Of a stretch of DNA of 64,000 nucleotides, positions 32,569-41,225 are shown in pieces. The position numbers and the translations under genes were made by a program. This stretch comes from Deltaproteobacteria bacterium (GTDB taxonomy: Bacteria; Myxococcota_A; Polyangia; Polyangiales; Ga0077539). Below the pieces are notes generated by a model that saw only the letters and a list, made by a program, of their open reading frames with translations, was not told the origin of the DNA and made no database searches. The first letter of the stretch is position 1, and each line of letters starts with the position of its first letter. The stretch spans positions 1-64,000 of the forward strand of contig JACRDB010000095.1 in the NCBI GenBank assembly GCA_016218725.1. Direction: 5' to 3'.

Positions 32569-33761
32569 CACCACACCCTCACCGTGGCGCACTTGAGGTA
32601 TGCGGCCTCCGGGAAGGCCACCGGCACCGGGTGGTCTCCTCCCGCGCCTGAAAGGGACACCAGGGATCCCTCTCGCCCCGCGTCCCGCAGCCCCGAGGCC
32701 ACCGCGCGCTGGAAGGCCACCGCGTCCACGGAGCCCGAGCAGGAGCACGCCACCAGCCAGCCGCCGGACGCCACCCTCCGGGCGCCCGCGCCCACCGTGG
32801 CGCGGTAGCGCTCCAGCGCCCGGGGCACCTCCCGGGCGCTCCGGGCGAGCTTCGGGGGGTCCAGCACCACCACGTCGTAGCGGTCTTCACGGTCCAGCGC
32901 TTCAAGCACCTTGAACACGTCCCCTCGCGTGAAGCGCACGCGGTCGGTGAGCTCCAGGGCCTCGACCCTCCTCTGCCCGACCTCCACCGCGCGGGCCCCG
33001 GAGTCCACGCAGAGCACCTCCCGGGCGCCCCCCAGCGCCGCCGTGAGCCCGAAGCCCCCCACGTACGAGAAGGCGTCCAGCACGCGTCCCCCGCGCGCCA
33101 GCGACGCCACCCTCGCGCGGTTGTCCCGCTGATCGAAGTAGTAGCCCGTCTTCTGGCCGCCCTCGTCGGTGCCCGGGAGCCCCAGGGCCCAGGGCACGCC
33201 GTTCTCCAGGAAGACCAGTCCCTCCGCGGCCCCGCGCCGCAGGCCCCCGGGGGACACAATGCCCTCGGGCCGCTGGGCCGGGCCGCTCGGCACCTCCACC
33301 ACGGCGGTGGCCCCCGTCACCTCGGAGACCGCGTCCAGGACAAGCTCCTCGCGGGCCTTCATCCCCGCGGTAAGAAACTGCACGCAGGCCACCGCGCCAT
33401 AGACGTCCACCACCAGCCCCGCGAGGCCGTCGCCCTCGGCGTTCACCGCGCGGTAGCCCGTGGTGTCCGCCCGCGGGAGCCCGAGGGCCCTGCGCAGCGC
33501 CAGGGCCGCCGTGAGCCTCCTGCGGAAGAACGCGCCATCGAGCGCCTCCTCCGGGTCCCGCGTGAGGAGCCTCACGGGCAACGCGCTGCCCGGGGAGTAG
33601 TAACCCCGCCCCAGGGCGTTGCCCCGAGGGTCGTAGAGCAGCACCTCGTCGCCCGCCTGCGGCGCGCCCGAGAGCCTCTCGATGGCCTGCGCGAACACCC
33701 ACGGGTGCCCCGCCCACACGGGCTGCACCGACCCCGCCCGAAGGTGCACGCCCGCCGTCAT
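32568..33761 (-). CDS. PUA-domain rRNA cytosine methyltransferase, RlmI-like
   Basis: 397 residues. N-terminal PUA domain (VQPVWAGHPWVFAQAIERL, GYYSPGSALPVRLL), a central EEHEA-like region, then a Rossmann methyltransferase with GQKTGYYFDQRDNR, VLDAFSYVGGFGLTAA, VVLDPPKLARS and ACSCSGSV. This order matches RlmI/YccW, which makes m5C in 23S rRNA. First gene of a five-gene overlapping chain running left to the DUF167 gene. Confidence 0.87.
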   Translation of the reverse strand: MTAGVHLRAGSVQPVWAGHPWVFAQAIERLSGAPQAGDEVLLYDPRGNALGRGYYSPGSALPVRLLTRDPEEALDGAFFRRRLTAALALRRALGLPRADTTGYRAVNAEGDGLAGLVVDVYGAVACVQFLTAGMKAREELVLDAVSEVTGATAVVEVPSGPAQRPEGIVSPGGLRRGAAEGLVFLENGVPWALGLPGTDEGGQKTGYYFDQRDNRARVASLARGGRVLDAFSYVGGFGLTAALGGAREVLCVDSGARAVEVGQRRVEALELTDRVRFTRGDVFKVLEALDREDRYDVVVLDPPKLARSAREVPRALERYRATVGAGARRVASGGWLVACSCSGSVDAVAFQRAVASGLRDAGREGSLVSLSGAGGDHPVPVAFPEAAYLKCATVRVW

Positions 33762-33964
33762 CGCCTCGGCCCTCTACCCGACGGCCCCTCCCCTGGCAAC
33801 ACCGACGCACCGGTGGGCCGCACCAGGGCCTTGACACCCGTGGTGGGAGTGGCTTCCTCTGGCGGGCGCGAGGACGCTCCCAGGTCACCGGGCGCGAGGT
33901 GTGCTCTGGATCCCCACACCCCTGTGACGCCCCGCGGCCCTCGCCCGAAGGGAGCTTGAGCGCT

Positions 33965-35071
33965 GTGCCCATCCAGAAGGTCACGCTGAAGAACTACAAG
34001 ACCCACCGCCACACGGAGGTCCCGCTCCTCCCGCTGACGGTGCTGGTGGGTCCGAACAGCGTCGGGAAGACCTCCGTGCTCGACGCCATCGCGATGGTGA
34101 GCGAGCTCGCACACCCGGGGGTGCTCTCTGGGCCACGGATTGAACCGGACCTCGTGCTCCGCCGAGGCGAGAAGGCGCTCCGGGTGAGCCTCGACCTCGC
34201 CGCGCCGTATCCGGGCCTCGTCGAGTTCGGCATTGACCGTACCGATGACGGCTTCGAGGCCCTCTGCGCCTGGGAGCGAGGTCGCCGCAAGGGATCTCAG
34301 TCCGCCCCCCTCCCGGCGCTCCTCCCAGACCCGGACGCGCGGCAGCTCCTCAGCGCCGTGTTCGGGCTTCAGGGAGCGAAGCGCCTGCGCCTCGACCACG
34401 AGCACCTCGCGGCGCCCAGCGCCATCGAGGTGGGTGAACAGACCACGGCGCTCTCCGAGACCGGCCACGGCCTCGCCGGCGTGCTCTCCGTGGCGAAGCT
34501 CTTCCAGGAGCCGGTCTTCGATCAGATCGTCACGGAGCTCCGCGCGGTCGTTCCGTCCGTCGAGGGCGTGCGTGTGGTGCGTTCTCGCTTCAAGGTTCAG
34601 CGGACCGACGAGAATGGCGTCGACCACTCCGTGGAGTCCGACGGCGCCGAGCTGCGCATTGACTTCGTAAGCGCGCGGGACGTCCCGGCGCGGGCCGCGA
34701 GCGAGGGTACGCTCCTGGCGCTGGGCTTGCTGACGGTGGTGCACTTCTTTCCGCTTCCTCAGGTGGTCCTCTTTGACGACCTCGAGCGCGCGCTCCACCC
34801 GCGCGCGCAACGCGAGCTGGTGCACCTCCTGCGCAGGACCATTGAGCACAATCCAGGGCTCCAGCTCGTGGCCACGACCCACTCTCCATACCTCGTGGAT
34901 GAGTTCAGCACCGAAGAGGTCATCGTGTGCGCGCTGCGCCCGGACGGCACCACCGCCGCGCGCCGACTCAGTGAACACCCTCGCGCGGAGCAGGCGATGA
35001 AGCTCATGTCTACTGGGGAGTTCCTCGCGGCGACGGAGGAACAATGGGTCGCAGGAGAAGGTGGTGGCTGA
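33965..35071 (+). CDS. ABC-type/SMC-like ATPase (AAA_21 family)
   Basis: 368 residues. N-terminal strand-helix QKVTLKNYKTHRHTEV and Walker A VGPNSVGKTS (Lys35), ABC signature-like ASEGTLLALGLL, Walker B VVLFDDLERALHP and H-loop ATTHSPYLVDEF. This is the OLD/RecF-like ATPase type frequent in defence systems. The residue after the Walker B Asp is Asp instead of the usual Glu. GTG at 33965 was chosen (GGGAG 10 bases upstream), since the sequence before it is low-complexity. It overlaps the TOPRIM-like partner by 11 bp. Confidence 0.8.
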   Translation: MPIQKVTLKNYKTHRHTEVPLLPLTVLVGPNSVGKTSVLDAIAMVSELAHPGVLSGPRIEPDLVLRRGEKALRVSLDLAAPYPGLVEFGIDRTDDGFEALCAWERGRRKGSQSAPLPALLPDPDARQLLSAVFGLQGAKRLRLDHEHLAAPSAIEVGEQTTALSETGHGLAGVLSVAKLFQEPVFDQIVTELRAVVPSVEGVRVVRSRFKVQRTDENGVDHSVESDGAELRIDFVSARDVPARAASEGTLLALGLLTVVHFFPLPQVVLFDDLERALHPRAQRELVHLLRRTIEHNPGLQLVATTHSPYLVDEFSTEEVIVCALRPDGTTAARRLSEHPRAEQAMKLMSTGEFLAATEEQWVAGEGGG

Positions 35072-35855
35072 GCTCCCGCTGCGGTGGGTGGTCGTCTGCG
35101 AGGCCGTCGGGGACTGCGACCTCGCGACGGGGCTGGCCGACCGCTACGCCCTGGAGCCCGCCCACGGTCTGGGCGACTGGATCCGCGACGACCTGGACAC
35201 CTACCGCCACTGGCGAGGCCTCACGGACCAGGACCGGTTCATGCCCTGGAAGTGGGTGGCCGCAGTCGCAAAGCAACGGCGCCTTCGGGTCCATGGCTAC
35301 AAGGGCCCGGAGACCCTCCCGAGCTTCGAGGTCCTGCGGGTCTTCCGCCTTATTGCGTTGTCGGAAGAGAAGCTCCCCGCGGGCCTCCTGCTTGTGCGAG
35401 ACACCGACGCGGATAGGACTCGCCGCCAGGAGTTCACGGAGTCCGTGAGGGAACTCCAGGCGTTGTTGGACGGGCGCGGTGCGGGCATGCGCCTCTGTCT
35501 GGCGCTGCCGCACCCCGAGGCCGAGGCGTGGCTGCTCGCGGGCTTCGAGCCGGAATCCGCAGAGGAGCAGGAGGCCCTGGAGGTCGTTCGCAGGGACCTC
35601 GGCTACGACCCGAGGCTCCACGCTGATCGGATGAACCCCGGCGTAGAGGTCACGGCCCAGGGGCCGGTGCGGTCCAGCACCAAACGCGTGCTCGACGCGC
35701 TCACCGCGGGCGACTCCGACCGGCGGCGGCGTTGCTGGGCCGACGCGCCCTTCGAGCGCCTGCGGGCGCGCGGCGGGGACGCCGGCCTGACGGATTTCTT
35801 CAAGGACCTGGACGCGCAGTTCCTCGCGTCGCTGCGGGAGGCTGGTGGGCCGTAA
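35061..35855 (+). CDS. TOPRIM-like (DUF4276-like) nuclease partner
   Basis: 264 residues. TOPRIM-type pattern: Glu14 after a hydrophobic strand (RWVVVCEAVGD), then DTD at 114-116 after a second strand (GLLLVRDTDAD). It also has HPEAEAWLLAGFE at 151-163, a hallmark of DUF4276-like proteins. The predicted activity is metal-dependent nucleic-acid cleavage controlled by the ATPase just upstream. ATPase plus TOPRIM pairs (for example Gabija-, PARIS- or OLD-type) defend against phage; this pair's exact class is not clear. The stop codon is directly followed by a fold-back element. Confidence 0.68.
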   Translation: MVAELPLRWVVVCEAVGDCDLATGLADRYALEPAHGLGDWIRDDLDTYRHWRGLTDQDRFMPWKWVAAVAKQRRLRVHGYKGPETLPSFEVLRVFRLIALSEEKLPAGLLLVRDTDADRTRRQEFTESVRELQALLDGRGAGMRLCLALPHPEAEAWLLAGFEPESAEEQEALEVVRRDLGYDPRLHADRMNPGVEVTAQGPVRSSTKRVLDALTAGDSDRRRRCWADAPFERLRARGGDAGLTDFFKDLDAQFLASLREAGGP

Positions 35856-35856
35856 G

Positions 35857-36158
35857 GGCCTGTTTCAAGACAACCTCTCCGCGGCGACCTCACCCCCCCG
35901 GCCCCCTCTCCATGAATGGAGAGGGGGAGGCAGAGAGAAAAATCCTCCGTAATTCCAATGAGTTACTCTCCTCTTTCTCCCCCTCTCCATTCATGGAGAG
36001 GGGGCCGGGGGGGTGAGGTCACCGTGAATTGTCTATTTTGGCACAGTTCCTAACTCATTGGAATCGCGAAGAATTTTCCCCTCTGTCTCCCCCTCTCTCG
36101 ATAGGGAGAGGGGGCCGGGGGGTGAGGTCGCCGCGGAGAGGTTGTCTTGAAACAGGCC
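35857..36158. mobile_element. Fold-back, MITE-like element
   Basis: Terminal inverted repeats of 54-55 bp (35857-35911 and 36105-36158) differ only by one base in a C-run. A perfect 44-bp inverted repeat is nested inside (35886-35929 with 35977-36020) and a third 14-bp one (35952-35965 with 36051-36064). The repeated core is gacctcaccccc-n-ggccccctctcc. There is no coding sequence. AT-rich joins separate the arms, unlike the neighbourhood. The element starts two bases after the TOPRIM gene stop. The 133 bases after it, to 36291, show no feature. Confidence 0.8.
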
Positions 36159-36291
36159 TTGACCCGTACAAAGACACCTTGTGCCACAGGGTGACGAAGT
36201 CCGCAGCGCGGTGCCCAGACCTCCCTCGCCTACAGCTCCCTACCTCCCCCCACCTCGGTCCTTGCGAGCCCACGGTGGCCCGTGGCACCTT

Positions 36292-37488
36292 GTGCGGCTC
36301 CTGGTGAGCCCCGGAAGCACCCCGCGACGCGCGCCGATCAACCCCTGGCGTCGGCGCTTCATCGCGCGGATGACCATGGCCTCGCTGGTGATGGAGCTCC
36401 CGGCCCTCACGCTCCTCGGGGTGGGGCTGCACCGCCGGGCGGGGCTCGCGCCCGGGTGGGCCCTCGGGGTGAGCGCCCTGGTGTTCCTCGCCGGGGCCCT
36501 GGTGCTCTTCCGCCGCCTGGCCCGCTGGGCGGACGATGCCCGCGCCCCGTGGTGGCGGGTGTGGCTCCTGGAGGTGCCCTACACCGTGGGCGTCACCCTG
36601 TGCTTCCTCACGGCGTGGCTCTCCCTCCCCCTCGGGGCCCTCGGGCTCCTGGGTTACCTCCTGGGCGCGCCCTGGAGCGTGCTGCCGGCCCTCGCGGTGG
36701 TGCACGCCCTCGGGCTCCTGGCGGCCCTCTGGGGCTGCACTGTGGGGAGGCTCGTGCCGCGGGTCGTGCGCCGCGAGGTGCGCATCGAGGGCCTGGCCCC
36801 CGCGCTGGATGGGTACACCATCGCGCAGTTGTCCGACCTGCACCTCGGGCCCTACGTGCCCCGGTGGCTCTACCGAGCATGGGTGCGTCGGGCGCTCTCC
36901 CTCGACCCGGACCTGGTGGCCCTCACCGGGGATTACATCACCGCGGGCGAGGGCTACCTGGACGACGTGGAGGACTTCGTACGGCGCTGCCAGGCGCCCG
37001 ACGGCGTGGCGGCGTGCATGGGCAACCATGACTATTTCTTCACCGAGGAGGGCGTCGCCCGGGCCCTGGAGCGCGGCGGGGCGCGGCACCTCAGGAACCG
37101 CGGCTTCGCCGTGGAGCGCGGCGGGGCCACGCTCTGGATCGCCGGCGTGGACGACCGCTGGAGCCGCAGGGACGACCTCGGGCGCGCGCTGGAGGGCCGC
37201 CCCCGGGGCGCTCCCGTGGTGCTCCTGGCCCACGACCCGGCGCAGTTCCCGCGCTTCGTCTCCGAGGGCGTCCAGCTCACCCTCTCGGGGCACACCCACG
37301 GGGGGCAGTTCGCCGTGCCGTTCTTCCCTCGATGGAACCTCGCCCGCGTGGGCCAGCGCTACACCGCCGGGGTCTACCGCGAGGGCCCCTCGACGCTCTT
37401 CGTCCACGCGGGCCTCGGGACCAGCGGCCCCCCGGCGCGCTTCGGCACCCGGCCCGAGGTGGCCCTGCTGGTCCTGCGCGCGGGTTGA
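36292..37488 (+). CDS. Membrane-anchored metallophosphoesterase
   Basis: 398 residues. Four or five hydrophobic helices in residues 25-170 precede a calcineurin-like phosphoesterase domain: QLSDLHLGPY (DxH), LTGDYITAG (GDxx), MGNHDYF (GNHD), LLAHDPAQF and SGHTHGGQF (GHxH). This resembles YkuE/YpbG-type enzymes acting on membrane-linked phospho-substrates. Start is uncertain: GTG 36292, GTG 36304 or an ATG at 36370 are all possible, and no strong ribosome site is visible. Confidence 0.82.
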   Translation: MRLLVSPGSTPRRAPINPWRRRFIARMTMASLVMELPALTLLGVGLHRRAGLAPGWALGVSALVFLAGALVLFRRLARWADDARAPWWRVWLLEVPYTVGVTLCFLTAWLSLPLGALGLLGYLLGAPWSVLPALAVVHALGLLAALWGCTVGRLVPRVVRREVRIEGLAPALDGYTIAQLSDLHLGPYVPRWLYRAWVRRALSLDPDLVALTGDYITAGEGYLDDVEDFVRRCQAPDGVAACMGNHDYFFTEEGVARALERGGARHLRNRGFAVERGGATLWIAGVDDRWSRRDDLGRALEGRPRGAPVVLLAHDPAQFPRFVSEGVQLTLSGHTHGGQFAVPFFPRWNLARVGQRYTAGVYREGPSTLFVHAGLGTSGPPARFGTRPEVALLVLRAG

Positions 37489-37493
37489 CAACA

Positions 37494-39929
37494 GTGTCTC
37501 CCACGGTGCCATGCTGGGGCGTGCGGTGGCCTCTGGTGGTGTGCGTCGTGGGGCTCCTCGGGTGCTTCGGCGACGTGCGCCCGGACACCCCAGACGGCGC
37601 CGCGGACAGCACCCCGGCGGACCTCGCCGCGGACACCGGCGCCCCCAAGGACGCTGGGCCCCCGGACGCCGCCCCGGACACGCCCGGAATGGACGCCGCC
37701 GACGCCGCAGACACCCCAAAGACCCCTCCGGGAGACAGCACCCCGGGGGATGCCCCTCCAGACGCCCCTCGGGGCTGCGTGACCGACGGCGACTGCCGGG
37801 ACCCCTTGATGCCGGTGTGTGACGCCCCCCGAGGGCGCTGCGTGCAGTGCACCGCCGCCAGCGACCGCTGCCCCCCAACGCACCACTGCGACGCGGACAA
37901 CGGCATCTGCGTGCCGGGGTGTCGCAGCGACGAGGGCTGCCCCCGAGGCGCCGTGGGGGACTCCGGGGTGACCCTCACGGGACGGTGCGACACCGCGAGG
38001 CACCTCTGCGTCGAGTGCGCCACGGACGACGACTGCCCCGTAAGAACCGTGTGCTCCGACGGGATCTGCGCCCCGGGCTGCAACGAGCGCCGGGGCTGCG
38101 CCGTGGGCGAGACCTGCTGCGCGGGCGTCTGCGTGGAGACCGCCACGGACCTCGACCACTGCGGCGCTTGTGGGCGGCGGTGCCGCCCGGCGGAGGCCAC
38201 CGCCCGCTGCGCCGCGGGCGCCTGCGCCATCACCGCTTGCAACGAAGGCCGCGCCGACTGCAACGGCGCCCTGGACGACGGCTGCGAGGCCGACCTGCGC
38301 GCGGACCCCGCCCGCTGCGGCCGCTGCGACAACCGCTGCCCCTCGCTCCCGAGCACCGCCACCACGGCATGCACCCTCGGCCGCTGCGGCTTCACCTGCC
38401 GCGCAGACACCGCGGACTGCGACGGCATGGCCTCCAACGGCTGCGAGGCAGACCTCTCGGGAGACCCCGCCCGCTGCGGCCGCTGCGACAACCGCTGCCC
38501 CGCCGCCGCCAACGCCTCGCCGCGCTGCGCCGGGGGCCTCTGCGGCTACGCCTGCGCCGAGGGCTTCGGCGACTGCGACGGCGAGCGCGGCACGGGCTGC
38601 GAGACGGACCTGCGCGCCACTACCGCCCACTGCGGCGCCTGCGCAGCCCGCTGCCCCACGCCCCCGAACGCCACGCCCGTCTGCACTCGGGGGGCGTGTG
38701 GGTATATGTGCGCGGCGGGCTTTGGCGATTGTGACGGGGAGGCGTCCAACGGCTGCGAGGCGGAGCTGGCGACGGCGGTGGAGCACTGCGCGCGCTGCGG
38801 CAACCGGTGCGTGATCGCCGGCGGGGCCGCGGCCTGCGTGGCGGGGGCGTGCCAGGTGGCCTCCTGCGGGGCGAGCTTCGCGGACTGCGACGCGGTGGCG
38901 GGCAACGGCTGCGAGACGGACACCCGCGGCGCGGTGGACCACTGCGGGCGCTGCGGGAACGTGTGCCCCGCGCGCCCGAACGCGCCGGGGGTGTGCGCGG
39001 GCGGGGCGTGCACCACCCGCTGCGCGGGGGGCTTCGGGGACTGCGACGGGGACGGGTCCAACGGCTGCGAGACGGACCTGCGCACCTCCGTGGCCCACTG
39101 CGGCACCTGCGGGAACCCCTGCGCGGCGCCGCGGGGCGCCCCGGGCTGCGCCGCGGGCGTGTGCACCGTGGTGGGGTGCGACGCGGGCTACGGGGACTGC
39201 GACCGCGACGCGCGCAACGGCTGCGAGACGGACCTGCGCACCTCCCCGGCCCACTGCGGCGCCTGCGGCGCGCGGCCCCCGGAGCAGTGCGACGGCGCGG
39301 ACAACACCTGCAACGGCGCCGCCGACGAGGGCTGCCCCACGGGCCTCGGGGGCCTCTCGGAGCTGGAGTTCACCAGCCCCACCTACGGCTCCGGCGGCGC
39401 GGTGACCACGGCCACCTGCCCCGCGGGGATGGTGGTCCGGGGCTTCTCGGGCCGGGTGAACTCGTACCTCACGCAGCTCACCCCGAGCTGCGGCACCCCG
39501 AGGCTCGTGGAGGACCGCTCCCCGGCGGTGTACCGCTACTCCGTCACCGTGGACGGGGCCACCAACGCGGGCTCCGTGGGCATCGCCCTGGGGACCGCCT
39601 GGAGCTACACCTGCCCGGGTCACAGCGTCGTCGGGCGCGTGCTCGGGACCTCCTCGGGGTCCTACGTGACCAGCTTCCGCTTCGAGTGCGTAGACATGAC
39701 CGTCACCGGCTCCCCGGCCTCGGGTTTCCGCGTGGGGCGCTCCGTGGTGGCGCTGTCGCCCACCTTTGGCGGCACCGCGGGCGCGGCGTTCTCGTGGCAG
39801 TGCCCGGAGGACTCCTCGGGCTTCTCGTCGTTTCTCCGGTCGGTCTCCGGGGGATACCTGGGCTTCCGGATCTTCTACCTCACCAGCTTCACCGCGCGCT
39901 GCACCTCCCCTACCCTCTCCCGACGGTGA
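37494..39929 (+). CDS. Cysteine-rich tandem-repeat lipoprotein
   Basis: 811 residues. Lipobox GLLGC within the first 25-35 residues, then an Asp/Pro/Ala-rich linker. About ten tandem units of 38-45 residues follow with the pattern HCGxCGxxC...CxxGxCxxxC..GxxDCDG...NGCExDL. The C-terminal 180 residues are a different domain (LEFTSPTYGSGGAVTTATCPAGMVV in pieces, three Cys pairs). This is a well-known exported myxobacterial repeat type of unknown function. Starts at GTG 37494, 37506 or 37521; the last gives the shortest classic signal. Confidence 0.82.
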   Translation: MSPTVPCWGVRWPLVVCVVGLLGCFGDVRPDTPDGAADSTPADLAADTGAPKDAGPPDAAPDTPGMDAADAADTPKTPPGDSTPGDAPPDAPRGCVTDGDCRDPLMPVCDAPRGRCVQCTAASDRCPPTHHCDADNGICVPGCRSDEGCPRGAVGDSGVTLTGRCDTARHLCVECATDDDCPVRTVCSDGICAPGCNERRGCAVGETCCAGVCVETATDLDHCGACGRRCRPAEATARCAAGACAITACNEGRADCNGALDDGCEADLRADPARCGRCDNRCPSLPSTATTACTLGRCGFTCRADTADCDGMASNGCEADLSGDPARCGRCDNRCPAAANASPRCAGGLCGYACAEGFGDCDGERGTGCETDLRATTAHCGACAARCPTPPNATPVCTRGACGYMCAAGFGDCDGEASNGCEAELATAVEHCARCGNRCVIAGGAAACVAGACQVASCGASFADCDAVAGNGCETDTRGAVDHCGRCGNVCPARPNAPGVCAGGACTTRCAGGFGDCDGDGSNGCETDLRTSVAHCGTCGNPCAAPRGAPGCAAGVCTVVGCDAGYGDCDRDARNGCETDLRTSPAHCGACGARPPEQCDGADNTCNGAADEGCPTGLGGLSELEFTSPTYGSGGAVTTATCPAGMVVRGFSGRVNSYLTQLTPSCGTPRLVEDRSPAVYRYSVTVDGATNAGSVGIALGTAWSYTCPGHSVVGRVLGTSSGSYVTSFRFECVDMTVTGSPASGFRVGRSVVALSPTFGGTAGAAFSWQCPEDSSGFSSFLRSVSGGYLGFRIFYLTSFTARCTSPTLSRR

Positions 39930-39968
39930 CAGCCGCCGGGGGATGGTGTATCCCCCCCGGCGCCCTCC

Positions 39969-41213
39969 ATGTTGACGGCCGAGTCTCTCCGCCACGCGGC
40001 CAACGAGGTCGCCCGCGCCAGCGCCTCCGGGGCCGAAGTGGACCTCGCCGCGCGCATCGTGGCCGAGGTGCTCCTCGACCAGGCCCGGCACCGCAGCCCC
40101 GCCGTGGCCCCGTCGGTGGTGGACGAGCAGCTCCAGGCCGCGGGCGTAGGGGCCTCCCTGGCGCCGCTCCCCGCGGGCAAGCCCCTGGAGCTCCTGCGCT
40201 CCGGGGCGCGCACCACGGAGGAGCGCGCCACCCTCGCGGCGCTCCTGGCGCGGCACCTGGAGAACGTCCTGGCCCGGCGGGACGGCGCCGCCACCCTGCG
40301 CGCCGCGCTCCCGCTCCTGGACTGGCTGGAGCTCGACGGGCGCTACCCGCCCTACACCGCCGCCCGCTACGCTCTCCCCGCGGACGTCACCGCCCGCTTC
40401 GATGAGCTCGTCCGGAGCGCGCCGGTGGAGGCCCCCACGCAGCTCGCCGCGGCCGCCCTGAGGGTCCTGCGGGGCCACGCCCCGGAGGCCTCCATGGCCC
40501 CGATGACGCCCTCCGCGGGCGCTCCCCCCAACGCCCTGGAGCCCCCGAGGGCGTCGCGCAACGCGCCCATGACGCTCGCCTGCGAGGTCGACGGCGCCCA
40601 CCGCGCGCTGCCCCTGAGGCTCCTGGCGGTGGTCACCGGCTGGGGCCTGGTGCGCGGCGCCGTGCTCGCGTTCCTGCGCCTCGTGTTCCGGCTCCGGAGC
40701 CCCGCCACGCTCACCCTCGACGGGGACGCCCTGAGGGTGGTCGGCCACACGGAGCTCCTCGGTCGCACGCTGCGCACCTGGGACGCCCTCTTCCCGGTGG
40801 ACCGGCTCACCGAGCTCCACCGAGAGACGCGCTTCCCGATGCTCCCGGCGGCGCTCTCGGTGCTGGCCCTCACCACGGGGAGCATCTTCGGCGCGCGCTA
40901 CGTGGTCCAGGGCGCCCGCGAGGTGTACTTCCCGGTGATCGCCCTGGGCCTCGGATACCTCGCCGGGGGCGTGCTCTTTGACTTCGTGGTCCACGCGCTC
41001 TACCCCGGTGTCGAAGGCAAGGTGCGCCTGACCGTCCGCTCCGGTTCGCGCGCCCTGGTGCTCTCGCACCTGCACCCCGAGCAGGTCGAGCGCCTCCTGG
41101 TGGCCGTGGAGGCCCGCTACGGCAGCGCCCGCAAGGTCCTGGGCGAACCCCCTTCGGCGCCCCCTACGGCGCCCTCAACGGCGCCGGCTCCGGTCCACGA
41201 CGCACAGCCCTGA
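39969..41213 (+). CDS. Unknown two-helix membrane protein
   Basis: 414 residues, not recognised. N-terminal 200 residues are helical and soluble; hydrophobic segments lie near 285-305 and 320-345 (LSVLALTTGSIFGARYVV, VIALGLGYLAGGVLFDFV). A PH-like stretch precedes them (ATLTLDGDALRVVGHTELLG). The C-terminus is Pro/Ala-rich. It begins 39 bp after the Cys-rich lipoprotein gene on the same strand. Confidence 0.65.
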   Translation: MLTAESLRHAANEVARASASGAEVDLAARIVAEVLLDQARHRSPAVAPSVVDEQLQAAGVGASLAPLPAGKPLELLRSGARTTEERATLAALLARHLENVLARRDGAATLRAALPLLDWLELDGRYPPYTAARYALPADVTARFDELVRSAPVEAPTQLAAAALRVLRGHAPEASMAPMTPSAGAPPNALEPPRASRNAPMTLACEVDGAHRALPLRLLAVVTGWGLVRGAVLAFLRLVFRLRSPATLTLDGDALRVVGHTELLGRTLRTWDALFPVDRLTELHRETRFPMLPAALSVLALTTGSIFGARYVVQGAREVYFPVIALGLGYLAGGVLFDFVVHALYPGVEGKVRLTVRSGSRALVLSHLHPEQVERLLVAVEARYGSARKVLGEPPSAPPTAPSTAPAPVHDAQP

Positions 41214-41225
41214 GCGCGTGAGCCC

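Noticed and set aside
33831..33859. Promoter (TTGACA) before the ATPase gene
   Set aside because: Good -35 but the -10 position reads TTCCTC; unsupported.
36061..36160. Fold-back region as a CRISPR array
   Set aside because: Repeats are inverted, long and few, with no regular spacers and no cas genes nearby.
37374..41075. Very long open frame on the minus strand opposite the Cys-rich lipoprotein and the following gene
   Set aside because: It arises from the GC-rich codon bias of the plus-strand genes. Its translation is low-complexity Gly/Ala/Arg/His without domains, while the plus strand has signal peptide and clear repeats.
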